A stretch of 64,000 nucleotides of DNA from Pseudoalteromonas sp. 0303 (GTDB taxonomy: Bacteria; Pseudomonadota; Gammaproteobacteria; Enterobacterales; Alteromonadaceae): assembly GCF_013349995.1 (NCBI RefSeq), contig NZ_JABVXF010000018.1:1-64000 (forward strand), read 5' to 3'. The notes below the pieces were generated by a model. The model was not told the DNA's origin. It was given only the letters and a program-made list of their open reading frames with translations, and did no database searches. Made by a program: the position numbers and the translations under genes. Positions 35,849-43,465 of the stretch are shown here, in pieces. Every line of letters begins with the position of its first letter. The first letter of the stretch is position 1.

Positions 35849-35970
35849 TTGACCGGTTGGGGGGAAACGACTAATATTTGAGGTGCGAATTCAATATCTA
35901 GTGCTTCCAACCGTTACCGGTTTGTTGCTACTCGAACAAATAGCCTCGTTTCTACGAGGCTTTGTTTTTT
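35849..35970 (+). ncRNA. Candidate antisense copy-control RNA (about 87 nt) with its promoter
   Basis: On the plus strand TTGACC (35849-35854), a 17-bp spacer and TAATAT (35872-35877) form a promoter; transcription would start near 35884. The RNA would hold the hairpin AACCG-TTAC-CGGTT and end in a strong terminator (AGCCTCG/CGAGGCT, 35942-35961, then TTGTTTTTT). It would be antisense to the leader of the rep transcript. ColE2 and related plasmids are controlled by such an RNA. Confidence 0.5.
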
Positions 35971-35975
35971 CTAAA

Positions 35976-36251
35976 TCATGCCGCTACTCCGGCAAACTTT
36001 TCATTATCAATCACGAAATTTTTAATCCCCAATTTTCTTGTTAGCTTCCATGCGCTTTCGATTGTTGAAAACGTTCTTGGTTCTGGCTTATTAACCATCG
36101 CCAAAAATGCGTCTATTTCACCGTTCTGGCTGCGTACACGCATTACTTGTTTCTTACCTTCAGGATCTGGCAGCAATGCAGCTTCCACAGCCAAATGCAT
36201 GCGCGTTAGCTCCTGAATGCGTTCTTGACTAATTAATGGTTGCATCTGCAT
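35976..36251 (-). CDS. Hypothetical protein next to the replication locus
   Basis: A 91-residue protein with a helical N-terminus (ERIQELTRMHLAVEAAL) and no motif I recognise. The segment RTFSTIESAWKLTRKLGIKNFVI looks like a small helical DNA- or protein-binding part. GGAG lies 10 bases before the ATG. It is upstream of the rep operon and on the same strand. Confidence 0.5.
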   Translation of the reverse strand: MQMQPLISQERIQELTRMHLAVEAALLPDPEGKKQVMRVRSQNGEIDAFLAMVNKPEPRTFSTIESAWKLTRKLGIKNFVIDNEKFAGVAA

Positions 36252-36341
36252 ACCTGGCTCCTATGGAAATATCTCGCCCCTAAGTGTTGCAAGTTTTTTA
36301 CATTCGATCAAGTTTTTTTGGGCAAAAAAACATTTTTGGAT

Positions 36342-36704
36342 CTAAAAAAGTTTTCCTAGTGCTTTTTTTACCCTCTCCTGGTTAGTTAAACCATCGGTAT
36401 CAGCATTCGCTATCAATCGGTCCACTTCATCTAACAGGGATTCAACCGCGCTATCGCTTACAGTCTCCACAATATCGCTATCTATTCCGACCCAATGACT
36501 TACAACGACAACACACTGAAAAACATCATGGTTGGTCGCTGGCCTATAGTTACTGTTGGCTGTTCCGGACATCAGGCCTCTCAATCTTGAACCCGTTAAA
36601 TCAGGATGTATCTGTTTAGCCATTCTTATATAGTCACTACTTTTAAGACCTGTCAGGCTCCACAACCCTTTAATCAGTCGATTATTCTTATTTTCTTTTT
36701 CCAT
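36342..36704 (-). CDS. Hypothetical protein
   Basis: A 120-residue protein. The first half (WSLTGLKSSDYIRMAKQIHPDLTGSRLRGLMSG) has a Cro/XRE-like helix pattern, and the second half is acidic and helical. No good ribosome site is visible before ATG 36704. Possibly a small regulator; family unknown. Confidence 0.45.
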   Translation of the reverse strand: MEKENKNNRLIKGLWSLTGLKSSDYIRMAKQIHPDLTGSRLRGLMSGTANSNYRPATNHDVFQCVVVVSHWVGIDSDIVETVSDSAVESLLDEVDRLIANADTDGLTNQERVKKALGKLF

Positions 36705-36711
36705 TTGTTAC

Positions 36712-36745
36712 AAAAAAAGCCGCTATAAAATGCGGCCCTTTTTCT
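36712..36745 (-). terminator. Terminator after the 36761 gene
   Basis: Minus strand GGGCCGCATTTTATAGCGGC hairpin followed by seven T residues. Confidence 0.7.
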
Positions 36746-36760
36746 TATATATGCCCGTAG

Positions 36761-36973
36761 TTAATGTAGAGTGTGTAACATATCGTTGAACTGATCAACC
36801 AACTGCTGCACATCAACATCGCCATCAAAGGGACTATCTTTTAGCAATTGCTCGACAATTTGATTGTCGAACTGCTTGCCAGCCTGCTTCAATGTATTAC
36901 ACATTGATTCAAGCTGGCTTGCGGGGCCTGCTTCAAGATCAAACCACTGAAACGCTTGCCAGGTATTATGCAT
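36761..36973 (-). CDS. Small acidic hypothetical protein
   Basis: A 70-residue protein starting MHNTWQAFQWF. ATG 36973 is chosen because it overlaps the upstream stop by 8 bp (ATGCATAA). Helical, acidic, with a VQQLVDQFNDML tail. It would be cotranslated with the upstream gene. Unknown function. Confidence 0.5.
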   Translation of the reverse strand: MHNTWQAFQWFDLEAGPASQLESMCNTLKQAGKQFDNQIVEQLLKDSPFDGDVDVQQLVDQFNDMLHTLH

Positions 36974-37241
36974 GAGCTTTCCCCCCATCGATGAGGGAAA
37001 ACCGTAGTTTACGCTCTCGCACCAAAACTTGATGTTCGGGAAGTTCATTCACTACCTGAAATAAAGGCATACCAGTGTGTTCTTGCTGCAACTTCTTCAC
37101 TTTCGCACCCAATCGGGCAGAAGCTTCCGCACAACGTTGTAGACTAAGCTTTTCAGCCTCTGAAGAAGCCTTATTTGCTCTGTCTGTAAAGTGCTTAGCG
37201 CCCAGTGAAATAGTATCCGCTAAAGACATTCTCTTGTTCAT
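36966..37241 (-). CDS. Small helical hypothetical protein (leader-element gene)
   Basis: A 91-residue protein; residues 15-55 form a charged helix (ASSEAEKLSLQRCAEASARL). It is the first gene of a two-gene unit (with 36761) and is preceded by a variant of the shared leader. No family recognised. Confidence 0.55.
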   Translation of the reverse strand: MNKRMSLADTISLGAKHFTDRANKASSEAEKLSLQRCAEASARLGAKVKKLQQEHTGMPLFQVVNELPEHQVLVRERKLRFSLIDGGKAHA

Positions 37242-37290
37242 AGTGATTCCTCATTACGTATAACAGGCAGCTCGAAAGCGCCTTCTAATT
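37242..37290 (-). promoter_or_regulatory. Shared leader, copy 1 (variant)
   Basis: The GGCGCTTTCGAGCTGCC hairpin and ACGTAATGAGGAA ribosome site are kept; the upstream GGCC hairpin is absent. It overlaps the end of the next gene upstream. Confidence 0.7.
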
Positions 37291-37510
37291 AAATTGTTTG
37301 TTGTTGCTTAACGAATTGTACTAAACGGTCGTGTTTCTCAGTATCGGACTTTGGGAACTGAGTTAGTGAGCCATTAAGTGATGTGTGAAGTAGATAGACG
37401 TTATTATTTTGGTAGGCGACTCGATACCCTTGAGTATTCAGCCCCATCGCACAAACGCCCATACAAATTCCATCGTTAGCAACATCGCAAATACGGTTGC
37501 ATGATTTCAT
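37289..37510 (-). CDS. Cys-rich small hypothetical protein (leader-element gene)
   Basis: A 73-residue protein starting MKSCNRICDV at ATG 37510, chosen because it sits right behind the leader's ribosome site. Four cysteines lie in the first 22 residues (CNRIC ... CMGVC), which could bind metal. In this leader copy the hairpin contains an in-frame ATG (37543) that could extend the protein by 11 residues. Function unknown. Confidence 0.55.
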   Translation of the reverse strand: MKSCNRICDVANDGICMGVCAMGLNTQGYRVAYQNNNVYLLHTSLNGSLTQFPKSDTEKHDRLVQFVKQQQTI

Positions 37511-37577
37511 TGCGTTCCTCGTTACGTGTTGAAGGCAGCTCATAGAGCGCCTGTTTTATTTGTGGCCGTGAAGCCAA
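37511..37577 (-). promoter_or_regulatory. Shared leader, copy 2
   Basis: Two hairpins (GGCTTCACGGCC and GGCGCTCTATGAGCTGCC) and ribosome site ACGAGGAA. The hairpin loop differs from the usual TTCG, but the stem and bulged T are kept. Confidence 0.75.
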
Positions 37578-37627
37578 TTAGACACCTTAAATATATCACA
37601 GAAATATTAAAATGCACTAATGGCCAT

Positions 37628-37647
37628 CATAGTCATTTTTAACTATG
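37628..37647. promoter_or_regulatory. CATAG-N10-CTATG dyad, copy 6
   Basis: CATAGTCATTTTTAACTATG, preceded by TGGCCAT as in copies 3 and 8, upstream of the 37289 gene and just after the methyltransferase terminator. Confidence 0.6.
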
Positions 37648-37652
37648 CTCGA

Positions 37653-37684
37653 TAAAAAAATGCACCCAAAGGATGCATTTATTT
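37653..37684 (-). terminator. Terminator after the C5 methyltransferase
   Basis: Minus strand AAATGCATCCTTTGGGTGCATTT hairpin with seven T residues. Confidence 0.75.
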
Positions 37685-39061
37685 TTAGGCAGCTTTTAAC
37701 ATATCGTTGTCGTTTGAAGCTTCAGAAGCCCACTTGCCAATCGCGAAGCCAACAGCCGTAAAGACTGGGTATGCAATGGACTGACCCAGTAGCTCATGCG
37801 CAATTGTCGAAGAGACACCTTTAATCAACCGTACCGGCACACCTTTCACCCCTGCATGCTCTGTAGGAGTAAATAGTCTAGTCAGTACACCGTCAGGATG
37901 TTTAACAAACGCATCCGTTGAACCGGCTTTATGGTACAAGCGACGAATTGTAGGCACAGATGATTCTGTACCATCCAATAAAGCTCGCTTAAAGCCCTTA
38001 CCGGCCTTCTTGTCCCGAACCTCTTTGTCAACTAGGTACTGATAAGTTTTCCATCGAGAGTCATCTAGCGGCACATCTTCAAGTATTTCAGAAACACTAT
38101 TGGGTTTTTGCTGTAAAGGTTTGACTAGCTCCATATTGAATTTAGGCATTCCTTTACTCGTAGCTATTACGCACATTCTGTCTCTATTCTCTAAGCAACC
38201 AAACTCATTGCCATTAAGAACATCAACCTCAAGTTCATAGCCCCAGGTTTCCAGCACAGACTTAATTACAGCCATACTTGTAGACGATAAGTAATCAGGC
38301 ACATTTTCCAGAATTATTAACCCTGGTTGACACTGACCAATGAACTGCAAAGCGTGGAAAAAACAAGCACCGGCTGCATCGTGAAACTCTGCTGCTTTTA
38401 TTTTGTTCTTACTTTTCCCTGCCTTAGAAGCTCCTGTGCATGGTATGCCAGCTATTAGAACATCCACTTTTGGCGGGTTCTTTAGCTCGACAAATTCAAT
38501 TCCACTTTCGATAAGAATTGAATCTTCACGGAAAAGTTCTGGTTGATTCGCTACCATCGTATCCAGGTACTGACGTTCCTGTTCTACGATGAATTTTGTA
38601 TAGCAGTTAATACCGGCCTTTGTTAAACCTTCATGTAGTGCAGCATCGATGATACCGCCCCCTGAAAATAACGAACCGATAGTAAGCGCCTCACCTTTTT
38701 TAACCTTACGATTAAAGCGGTCAACGCGCTCTGCTGTTTTACGATCAATACCATGAACCTCAATAGTAGCCACACCGTTCTTGACCACCACACGAAGAAG
38801 AACACCTACATCACCAAACATTTCACCAAGCTCATCATCTTTAATTTCAATAAGCGGGTAAATTCGGCCATTCCGGTCACGCTTGGAAACTGAAAATCGA
38901 CCTTCAGGTACAACTTTCAGGACAGCGACTTTCTTTTCATGATCAAGTTGGATGTCTAGCTTTTGACCTATTTGGAAGCTACTACTTAGCTTACTTCCTT
39001 CAAGCCACACTCTAGGTACACCGCGATTTTCGCCAAGACGAGTATTAATTACTGTCAACAT
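37685..39061 (-). CDS. C5-cytosine DNA methyltransferase
   Basis: A 458-residue enzyme that should methylate cytosine at C5. Motif I is LFSGGGIID (131-139), motif IV PC (207-208, in GIPCTGAS), motif VI LENV (251-254), motif VIII NRDRMCVIA, and the last motifs are in ELLGQSIAYPVFTAVGFAIG. The target-recognition region lies between about 310 and 400. The first 125 residues are an extra domain of unknown fold (VWLEGSKLSSSFQIGQKLDI). No restriction enzyme is next to it. It carries a variant of the shared leader. Confidence 0.85.
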   Translation of the reverse strand: MLTVINTRLGENRGVPRVWLEGSKLSSSFQIGQKLDIQLDHEKKVAVLKVVPEGRFSVSKRDRNGRIYPLIEIKDDELGEMFGDVGVLLRVVVKNGVATIEVHGIDRKTAERVDRFNRKVKKGEALTIGSLFSGGGIIDAALHEGLTKAGINCYTKFIVEQERQYLDTMVANQPELFREDSILIESGIEFVELKNPPKVDVLIAGIPCTGASKAGKSKNKIKAAEFHDAAGACFFHALQFIGQCQPGLIILENVPDYLSSTSMAVIKSVLETWGYELEVDVLNGNEFGCLENRDRMCVIATSKGMPKFNMELVKPLQQKPNSVSEILEDVPLDDSRWKTYQYLVDKEVRDKKAGKGFKRALLDGTESSVPTIRRLYHKAGSTDAFVKHPDGVLTRLFTPTEHAGVKGVPVRLIKGVSSTIAHELLGQSIAYPVFTAVGFAIGKWASEASNDNDMLKAA

Positions 39062-39107
39062 ACATTCACCTCTTTACGTATTACGGGCAGCTGGGAAGCG
39101 CCCTTTT
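39062..39107 (-). promoter_or_regulatory. Shared leader, copy 3 (variant)
   Basis: Hairpin GGGCGCTTCCCAGCTGCCC: the outer pair is extended (G-C) and the loop changed, but stem and bulge remain. Ribosome site AAAGAGGTGAA. Confidence 0.65.
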
Positions 39108-39149
39108 TAGTCATTTAATAATCAACACCAGGTTAGCAAAATTCCCCCT

Positions 39150-39162
39150 AATGTCTAGTATC
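39150..39162. promoter_or_regulatory. ATGTCTAGTATC operator-like site
   Basis: AATGTCTAGTATC matches the two sites in front of the 57-residue HTH gene (43063-43111). It lies between the divergent C5 methyltransferase and J-domain genes. Confidence 0.45.
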
Positions 39163-39220
39163 TCGACGCACATACACCTATAATCAAAGTGATTTACGCC
39201 ATTTTTGGCAACACAAAAAC

Positions 39221-39263
39221 AGGCGCTCTATGAGCTGCCTTCAACACGTAAAGAGGAAACACT
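39221..39263 (+). promoter_or_regulatory. Shared leader, copy 4 (plus strand)
   Basis: Hairpin GGCGCTCTATGAGCTGCC and ribosome site CACGTAAAGAGGAAA directly before ATG 39264. It shows that the element follows gene orientation. Confidence 0.8.
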
Positions 39264-40334
39264 ATGAATATACATAGCGCTATTGAGTTGATCGCATCTG
39301 CTGGCAATGGCATTGCTGCTGATTTCACTGAACTGAAACGTCTATACAAACGTGCAGCCTTAGCTTGTCATCCAGACCGAGTTAACAGCAATGAATCATC
39401 AGTATCAATGAAAACATTGAATGAAGCGTGGGATTTTGTATCCGGCAAGGTGGAGTTAGTAAACGACACACTTAACGGCACATCAAATAACGTTCGTACT
39501 GCTAAGGTCAACGACCCTATTGAGTCACACGAACTAACCCACTCTAACTTACCGGCCTTTGCGAGCCGTGAAACTCTACTCCGTGAAGCATTCATGATCA
39601 TCGATGATGAAAAATGGAATAACTGGACGGATGTTCGCTTTAAAACGGTTTACTTTAGCAAGTACCAGGTGCGTGTACACACCTACAGTAGTTCAATCCA
39701 CATAACAACTCTTGCCAATGCGCTTGAGGCCAGAAAGACTTGTGAGAAATACACAATTCACTGGAACGTAGGATCAGACGCTGAAGGTTACAGCCGCTTT
39801 CTTGAATGGGTTCGCAATATAAGCCAAACAGAGTGCATTACAGGTGTTATTGCTCATCTGTATATCGCAAACTATCAAGAACGCCGCGATGGTGTATTTG
39901 AAGCTGAATTGATGCCAGGGCTCACAGTAACGCGAAGAGAAGTAAAGTCAGGTCAGGTGTTCTCACCTTTCAAACTTCACAAACTCAAGCCTCTAACTGA
40001 GATACCTGAAAAGGTTCGTGCTTTACACTTAATCAAAATGCTCGCTAACGGCCAATACCGTCAACTGCATAGAAAAAGTTACCTTACTGATGATTATGCT
40101 TATGATGCCGCGAACAATCACGGTGCAAAAGTATATGAAAACCCCTTCCCTCTTCTGGCTGATCTCATCGAGGACCGCAGCGGAGGTTTCCACTTCTTTC
40201 ATAGTGGTCATGGGGTTTACAGCTTTGGTGATCATATGAACGATAGCAAGTCTATCGTGCCGGTGATTGACAACCGTTTTCCAGCCGTAGATTTGATATC
40301 TACTAAGCTAAACGAACAAGCCTATCTCCAATAA
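39264..40334 (+). CDS. J-domain (DnaJ-like) protein
   Basis: A 356-residue protein whose first 60 residues form a J-domain: helix II FTELKRLYKRAALA, the HPD motif at 36-38 and a following helix (LNEAWDFV). J-domains stimulate Hsp70 ATPase. The rest (about 90-356) has no Gly/Phe or zinc region and no family I know, so it may recognise a specific client, for example a replication or modification protein. It carries the shared leader and its own terminator and is one of the few plus-strand genes here. Confidence 0.7.
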   Translation: MNIHSAIELIASAGNGIAADFTELKRLYKRAALACHPDRVNSNESSVSMKTLNEAWDFVSGKVELVNDTLNGTSNNVRTAKVNDPIESHELTHSNLPAFASRETLLREAFMIIDDEKWNNWTDVRFKTVYFSKYQVRVHTYSSSIHITTLANALEARKTCEKYTIHWNVGSDAEGYSRFLEWVRNISQTECITGVIAHLYIANYQERRDGVFEAELMPGLTVTRREVKSGQVFSPFKLHKLKPLTEIPEKVRALHLIKMLANGQYRQLHRKSYLTDDYAYDAANNHGAKVYENPFPLLADLIEDRSGGFHFFHSGHGVYSFGDHMNDSKSIVPVIDNRFPAVDLISTKLNEQAYLQ

Positions 40335-40337
40335 CAA

Positions 40338-40364
40338 GCAGGCCCTTTAAGGGCCTGTTTTTTT
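40338..40364 (+). terminator. Terminator of the J-domain gene
   Basis: GCAGGCCCTTTAAGGGCCTG hairpin followed by seven T residues. Confidence 0.8.
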
Positions 40365-40380
40365 GCTCATTTTCAACCTT

Positions 40381-40815
40381 TTATTGCGGGCGGCTATTAA
40401 AGGGGACCAGGTAGCAGTTCGTATTGCTTATGCAAAGTACGTTTTTAAGTTCACCCTTTTTCTTATGCAAAGACACCAAAGCACTTTTATCTATGTTGCT
40501 TAACTCCACATTACCTTTGACAACATAGATGCCAGAAGTCGTCTCAACTTGAGTATAATCGCCGTCCAAGGTAGCACTAACAAACTCGCCAGCATCCCTG
40601 TCTTCTAATATTTTTAAACAGAAACCATTAACTTCACAGGTCGGGGCCGTAACAATCCACGCCAGAGCTTTAGAGCCTTCAAACATAAATTCTCTAGCGT
40701 CTTTGGTTTCGGCGCTATCTAAAAACCACGCGAGATAAACAATTCCAGCATTAATAAACAGAATAAAAGGAAGATACTTTATCACTCCCCGCATAGTTTC
40801 TTTAATTTCTGACAT
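40381..40815 (-). CDS. Single-pass membrane protein
   Basis: A 144-residue protein with one membrane helix (about 14-32, YLPFILFINAGIVYLAWFL) and a periplasmic C-terminal part with four cysteines (near 59, 65, 127, 132) that could form two disulphides. Function unknown. Confidence 0.55.
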   Translation of the reverse strand: MSEIKETMRGVIKYLPFILFINAGIVYLAWFLDSAETKDAREFMFEGSKALAWIVTAPTCEVNGFCLKILEDRDAGEFVSATLDGDYTQVETTSGIYVVKGNVELSNIDKSALVSLHKKKGELKNVLCISNTNCYLVPFNSRPQ

Positions 40816-40838
40816 ACTCTATTTACCTTTTATGCTCA

Positions 40839-41036
40839 CTAGTCGATTTGCTGCAATTCGACAACAGCTTCTTTGGCGGCCATCATTACCGAATACTCTG
40901 TTTGCTGATATTCATTATCAAGCTCGCCACCCAAACCTTCGCACCATGTTTGATACTCTTCTTCAGCTACATCTTCACTAAATCCATTGGCTAAAAATTC
41001 AGATTTCCAGTGTTTGTACAACCATTCAAGCGCCAT
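40839..41036 (-). CDS. Small acidic hypothetical protein
   Basis: A 65-residue protein starting MALEWLYKHWKSEF; ATG 41036 is preferred to the GTG 18 bp upstream. Acidic, probably helical. Unknown function. Confidence 0.45.
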   Translation of the reverse strand: MALEWLYKHWKSEFLANGFSEDVAEEEYQTWCEGLGGELDNEYQQTEYSVMMAAKEAVVELQQID

Positions 41037-41053
41037 AGTTATTTTTCCAATCA

Positions 41054-41215
41054 CTAAAATTTGTCGTACATAGCTTTATTAAGCGCAACTTCAGGAGTAA
41101 GTTTTGCGTGAAACCAATCTCTCCACTGGCCTTTCTTCTCCCAACTTTTATATTGCCGTTTTTCAGCTAAGATACGAACTTGATTGAACCAAATTAGAAA
41201 CTTCACCTTTATCAT
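41054..41215 (-). CDS. Possible small basic protein
   Basis: A 53-codon frame (MIKVKFLIWFNQVR...) that ends one base into the next gene's possible GTG start. The frame can extend to 41329. Weak support: AAAGG before the ATG and adjacency. Confidence 0.3.
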   Translation of the reverse strand: MIKVKFLIWFNQVRILAEKRQYKSWEKKGQWRDWFHAKLTPEVALNKAMYDKF

Positions 41216-41299
41216 CCTTTGTTTATTATTGCGTCTATTTTTCTTGTGGCTTAATCGCATAGTATTCCAACTAACCGTGTTCTGCTTCTGTAGCCCAGC

Positions 41300-41682
41300 A
41301 ATAAAGTATAATACTGAGTAGAGCTTCAAGGTTTGTATTTTGGTTTATAAACTTGAAGCTGGGAAACAAAGATTCATACTAGACTTAGGTAGCAGCTTAT
41401 ATTCGCGCTCAATTCAAACAATAAAGTTTCATACTGAACCTGAAATATTTACCACCTTATCGAAATAAAAGTGGTAAAAAACCAAACAAACTGCCACTTT
41501 TACGAAACAAAACAGTGAAAAACTGAAACAAATTACCAGTTTTGTAGAACAAGCAGCAAGAACTGGTAAAGTTTTACTGCTGCAAATTGCCATCTAGCAG
41601 TATGAAACTATATTGCTTAGGATGATACTTTATTGTGCGGGGTGAAACTTTATTGTGCGGGGTGAAACTTTATTGTTCACCC
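41300..41682. repeat. Iteron-like array 2 (AATAAAGTTTCATACT family)
   Basis: Seven related sites: plus-strand copies at 41300, 41365 and 41420 (AATAAAGTATAATACT, AACAAAGATTCATACT, AATAAAGTTTCATACT) and minus-strand copies at 41599, 41621, 41641 and 41661. The last three form a 20-bp tandem repeat (TGAAACTTTATTGTGCGGGG). The surrounding 41330-41769 region has no gene; 41465-41580 additionally holds the words AGTGGTAAAAA and ACTGGTAAAG. Possible origin, partition or incompatibility site. Confidence 0.6.
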
Positions 41683-41769
41683 ACAGCTTCAAAAGCTGAT
41701 TGTTCAGCGTGTAAACAACGTTACTAACCACAACAATACAAACTTCCACAATTCCATAAATACCCCCCA

Positions 41770-42345
41770 TTAACCGCTCTTAACAACTTCAAAAGCCTCA
41801 ATTATTTCGTTAATTGAACCATTTTCTAAATCTAATTTTTCTGGTTTACGCGTTTGTTGGATTTTACGTACCAGATCAACACCCAACAAAGAGTTGAAAT
41901 TTTCTTCCTTGATTGTAAATTCATCAAACCAAAGAAATTCACAACAATTTATTGCATGACTGATAAATACCTCTCCTTTTTGGAACGCCTCATTACCGTA
42001 CCCACCAATCAAAATTTGAACATCGGTACTTGTTCGTAAATAATCAAATAGCTCATTAGTCTCTATTGCGTTAGAGATAATATTAAGTGCATGTGGAACA
42101 ACAATAATATTACTACCTTTAACAGAGGCCTTTTTAATGCTTTCTACAAGATTACCTGTTACAGAGCAATGAGCTATTTCGCATAAACTGTCTTTATTAT
42201 TTCCAAGGAAGTTAATACAATCCTCTAAGCTATCGCCATTATCCAACCATATAATTTTACAATTACTTCTTAGTGCTTTAACTAATAAATATAAGCTCAA
42301 CCCTGAACCTAAATCACCAAATGTTATTTCATATTTTTTTGGCAT
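41770..42345 (-). CDS. Possible degenerate P-loop protein
   Basis: A 191-residue protein; ATG 42345 follows AAGGGGG by 4 bases. The start YEITFGDLGSGLSLYLLVKAL and later IIWLDNGDS have the layout of a ParA/StbB-like ATPase, but the Walker Lys is replaced by Leu. The second half is helical with no motif. It is the third gene after a small HTH regulator, and array 2 follows it, so a partition-like (stb) locus is possible. Tentative. Confidence 0.4.
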   Translation of the reverse strand: MPKKYEITFGDLGSGLSLYLLVKALRSNCKIIWLDNGDSLEDCINFLGNNKDSLCEIAHCSVTGNLVESIKKASVKGSNIIVVPHALNIISNAIETNELFDYLRTSTDVQILIGGYGNEAFQKGEVFISHAINCCEFLWFDEFTIKEENFNSLLGVDLVRKIQQTRKPEKLDLENGSINEIIEAFEVVKSG

Positions 42346-42442
42346 AAAGCCCCCTTTATTTAATAACGTCAATTTGTTCATGAACAATTTAACCTCTTTA
42401 CATAGAGCAAAACGGTGTAAAAAAAAGTATTCCAATTTCAGA

Positions 42443-42808
42443 CTAAGGTAAGTTTAATTCGTACTCATCATCTTCAAACCTTTTAATGTAACCATTTGCA
42501 AGCCCCAAAATATTGAATAATTCCAAATGCTCACTACCTAAAACATCTTTTAGCTGGTTAATACTAAACTTCTCGCTAAATTCAACATCTTTAATTGAAG
42601 CCTTCCAAGCGCTTCTAAATTTAGAATCTAAATCTGAGTCTGAGGATTTTGCAAACAACCGATGGTAAGTTATACCCTTAATCATAAAATTATGAGGGTT
42701 CTTATATTTAGTCTCATCTTCACCAGATTTACATCTGATGCACGAACACTCGCCAACTTCAAATGCACTTTCAAGCATTGCAACTAAGTCTGTTACTGGC
42801 TTTGACAT
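42443..42808 (-). CDS. Hypothetical protein with CxxC pair
   Basis: A 121-residue protein starting MSKPVTDLVAML at ATG 42808 after TTGGAG. It has a CSCIRC cluster near residue 20 that could bind metal. The C-terminal part (FSEKFSINQLKDVLGSEHLELFNIL) is helical. Middle gene of the three-gene HTH unit. Unknown family. Confidence 0.5.
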   Translation of the reverse strand: MSKPVTDLVAMLESAFEVGECSCIRCKSGEDETKYKNPHNFMIKGITYHRLFAKSSDSDLDSKFRSAWKASIKDVEFSEKFSINQLKDVLGSEHLELFNILGLANGYIKRFEDDEYELNLP

Positions 42809-42888
42809 ATTTTCTCCAACTTTTATTCTAATTAGCTTTTGTGAGTAGCGCTTAATGAAACGCCACTGGCAAAAGCCTGTCATTCCAA

Positions 42889-43062
42889 CTATTGTTTTTT
42901 ATCTGGCAAGCCCTTTACAGCATCCAGATCCCTCACTTTTCCAGCGCTGGCAACACGAGATAATTGCCTTTCGGATAGCTCCCAACGCTTCGCTATATCT
43001 TCAAATCTCCAGCCTTTGGCGTTAGCTATCCGCTGAAATTCTGTAATCTTTCTACCCGTCAT
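42889..43062 (-). CDS. 57-residue helix-turn-helix regulator
   Basis: A short gene: ATG 43062 to stop 42889. The protein reads MTGRKITEFQRIANAKGW and then FEDIAKRWELSERQLSRV, a clean helix-turn-helix (about residues 20-40). Two ATATGTCTAGTAT sites lie at its start and 36 bp upstream, so it probably represses itself. A third site is at 39150. It resembles small plasmid repressors in size; no named family recognised. Confidence 0.6.
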   Translation of the reverse strand: MTGRKITEFQRIANAKGWRFEDIAKRWELSERQLSRVASAGKVRDLDAVKGLPDKKQ

Positions 43063-43111
43063 ATATGTCTAGTATACCTTTCTAGCCTAACCTGTCAAAT
43101 ATGTCTAGTAT
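43063..43111. promoter_or_regulatory. Two ATATGTCTAGTAT operator sites
   Basis: Direct repeats at 43063-43075 and 43099-43111, 36 bp apart, in the promoter of the small HTH gene. The rest of 43112-43333 shows no gene and no clear structure to me. Confidence 0.55.
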
Positions 43112-43333
43112 CTGTTTATACCAAACAAGATGGCACTGGTAAATAACATTGGAATCCCCAGCAATTTACGTAATTTCCAACATGGCATCATTTTTAACCT
43201 ATAAATTTTATAAGGCGCGTTCTTGTTGGGAATATTGGAATAGTCGGTTTTAGCGAAACTTGCCTATATGAAATATTTTCCTCATTACTATTATCACTAT
43301 ATTTAACTTTTTTATGAGCAAGCGTAATCGAGA

Positions 43334-43350
43334 AATTAGGCATGCCTAAT
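43334..43350. promoter_or_regulatory. Palindrome copy 7 (17-bp match)
   Basis: AATTAGGCATGCCTAAT, followed by C instead of T, 116 bp before the start of the plus-strand gene at 43466. Confidence 0.65.
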
Positions 43351-43420
43351 CTGCCAGTTGCCAGCACTTACTAAATTGGCTAGTATTTAATCGTCTCCTG
43401 CCATGAATGGCAAAAAGCAA

Positions 43421-43465
43421 AACAGGCGCTTTCGAGCTGCCTTCAATACGTAATGAGGTAATACT
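43421..43465 (+). promoter_or_regulatory. Shared leader, copy 5 (plus strand)
   Basis: AAAACAGGCGCTTTCGAG...TGCC hairpin and ACGTAATGAGGTAA ribosome site directly before ATG 43466. Confidence 0.8.
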
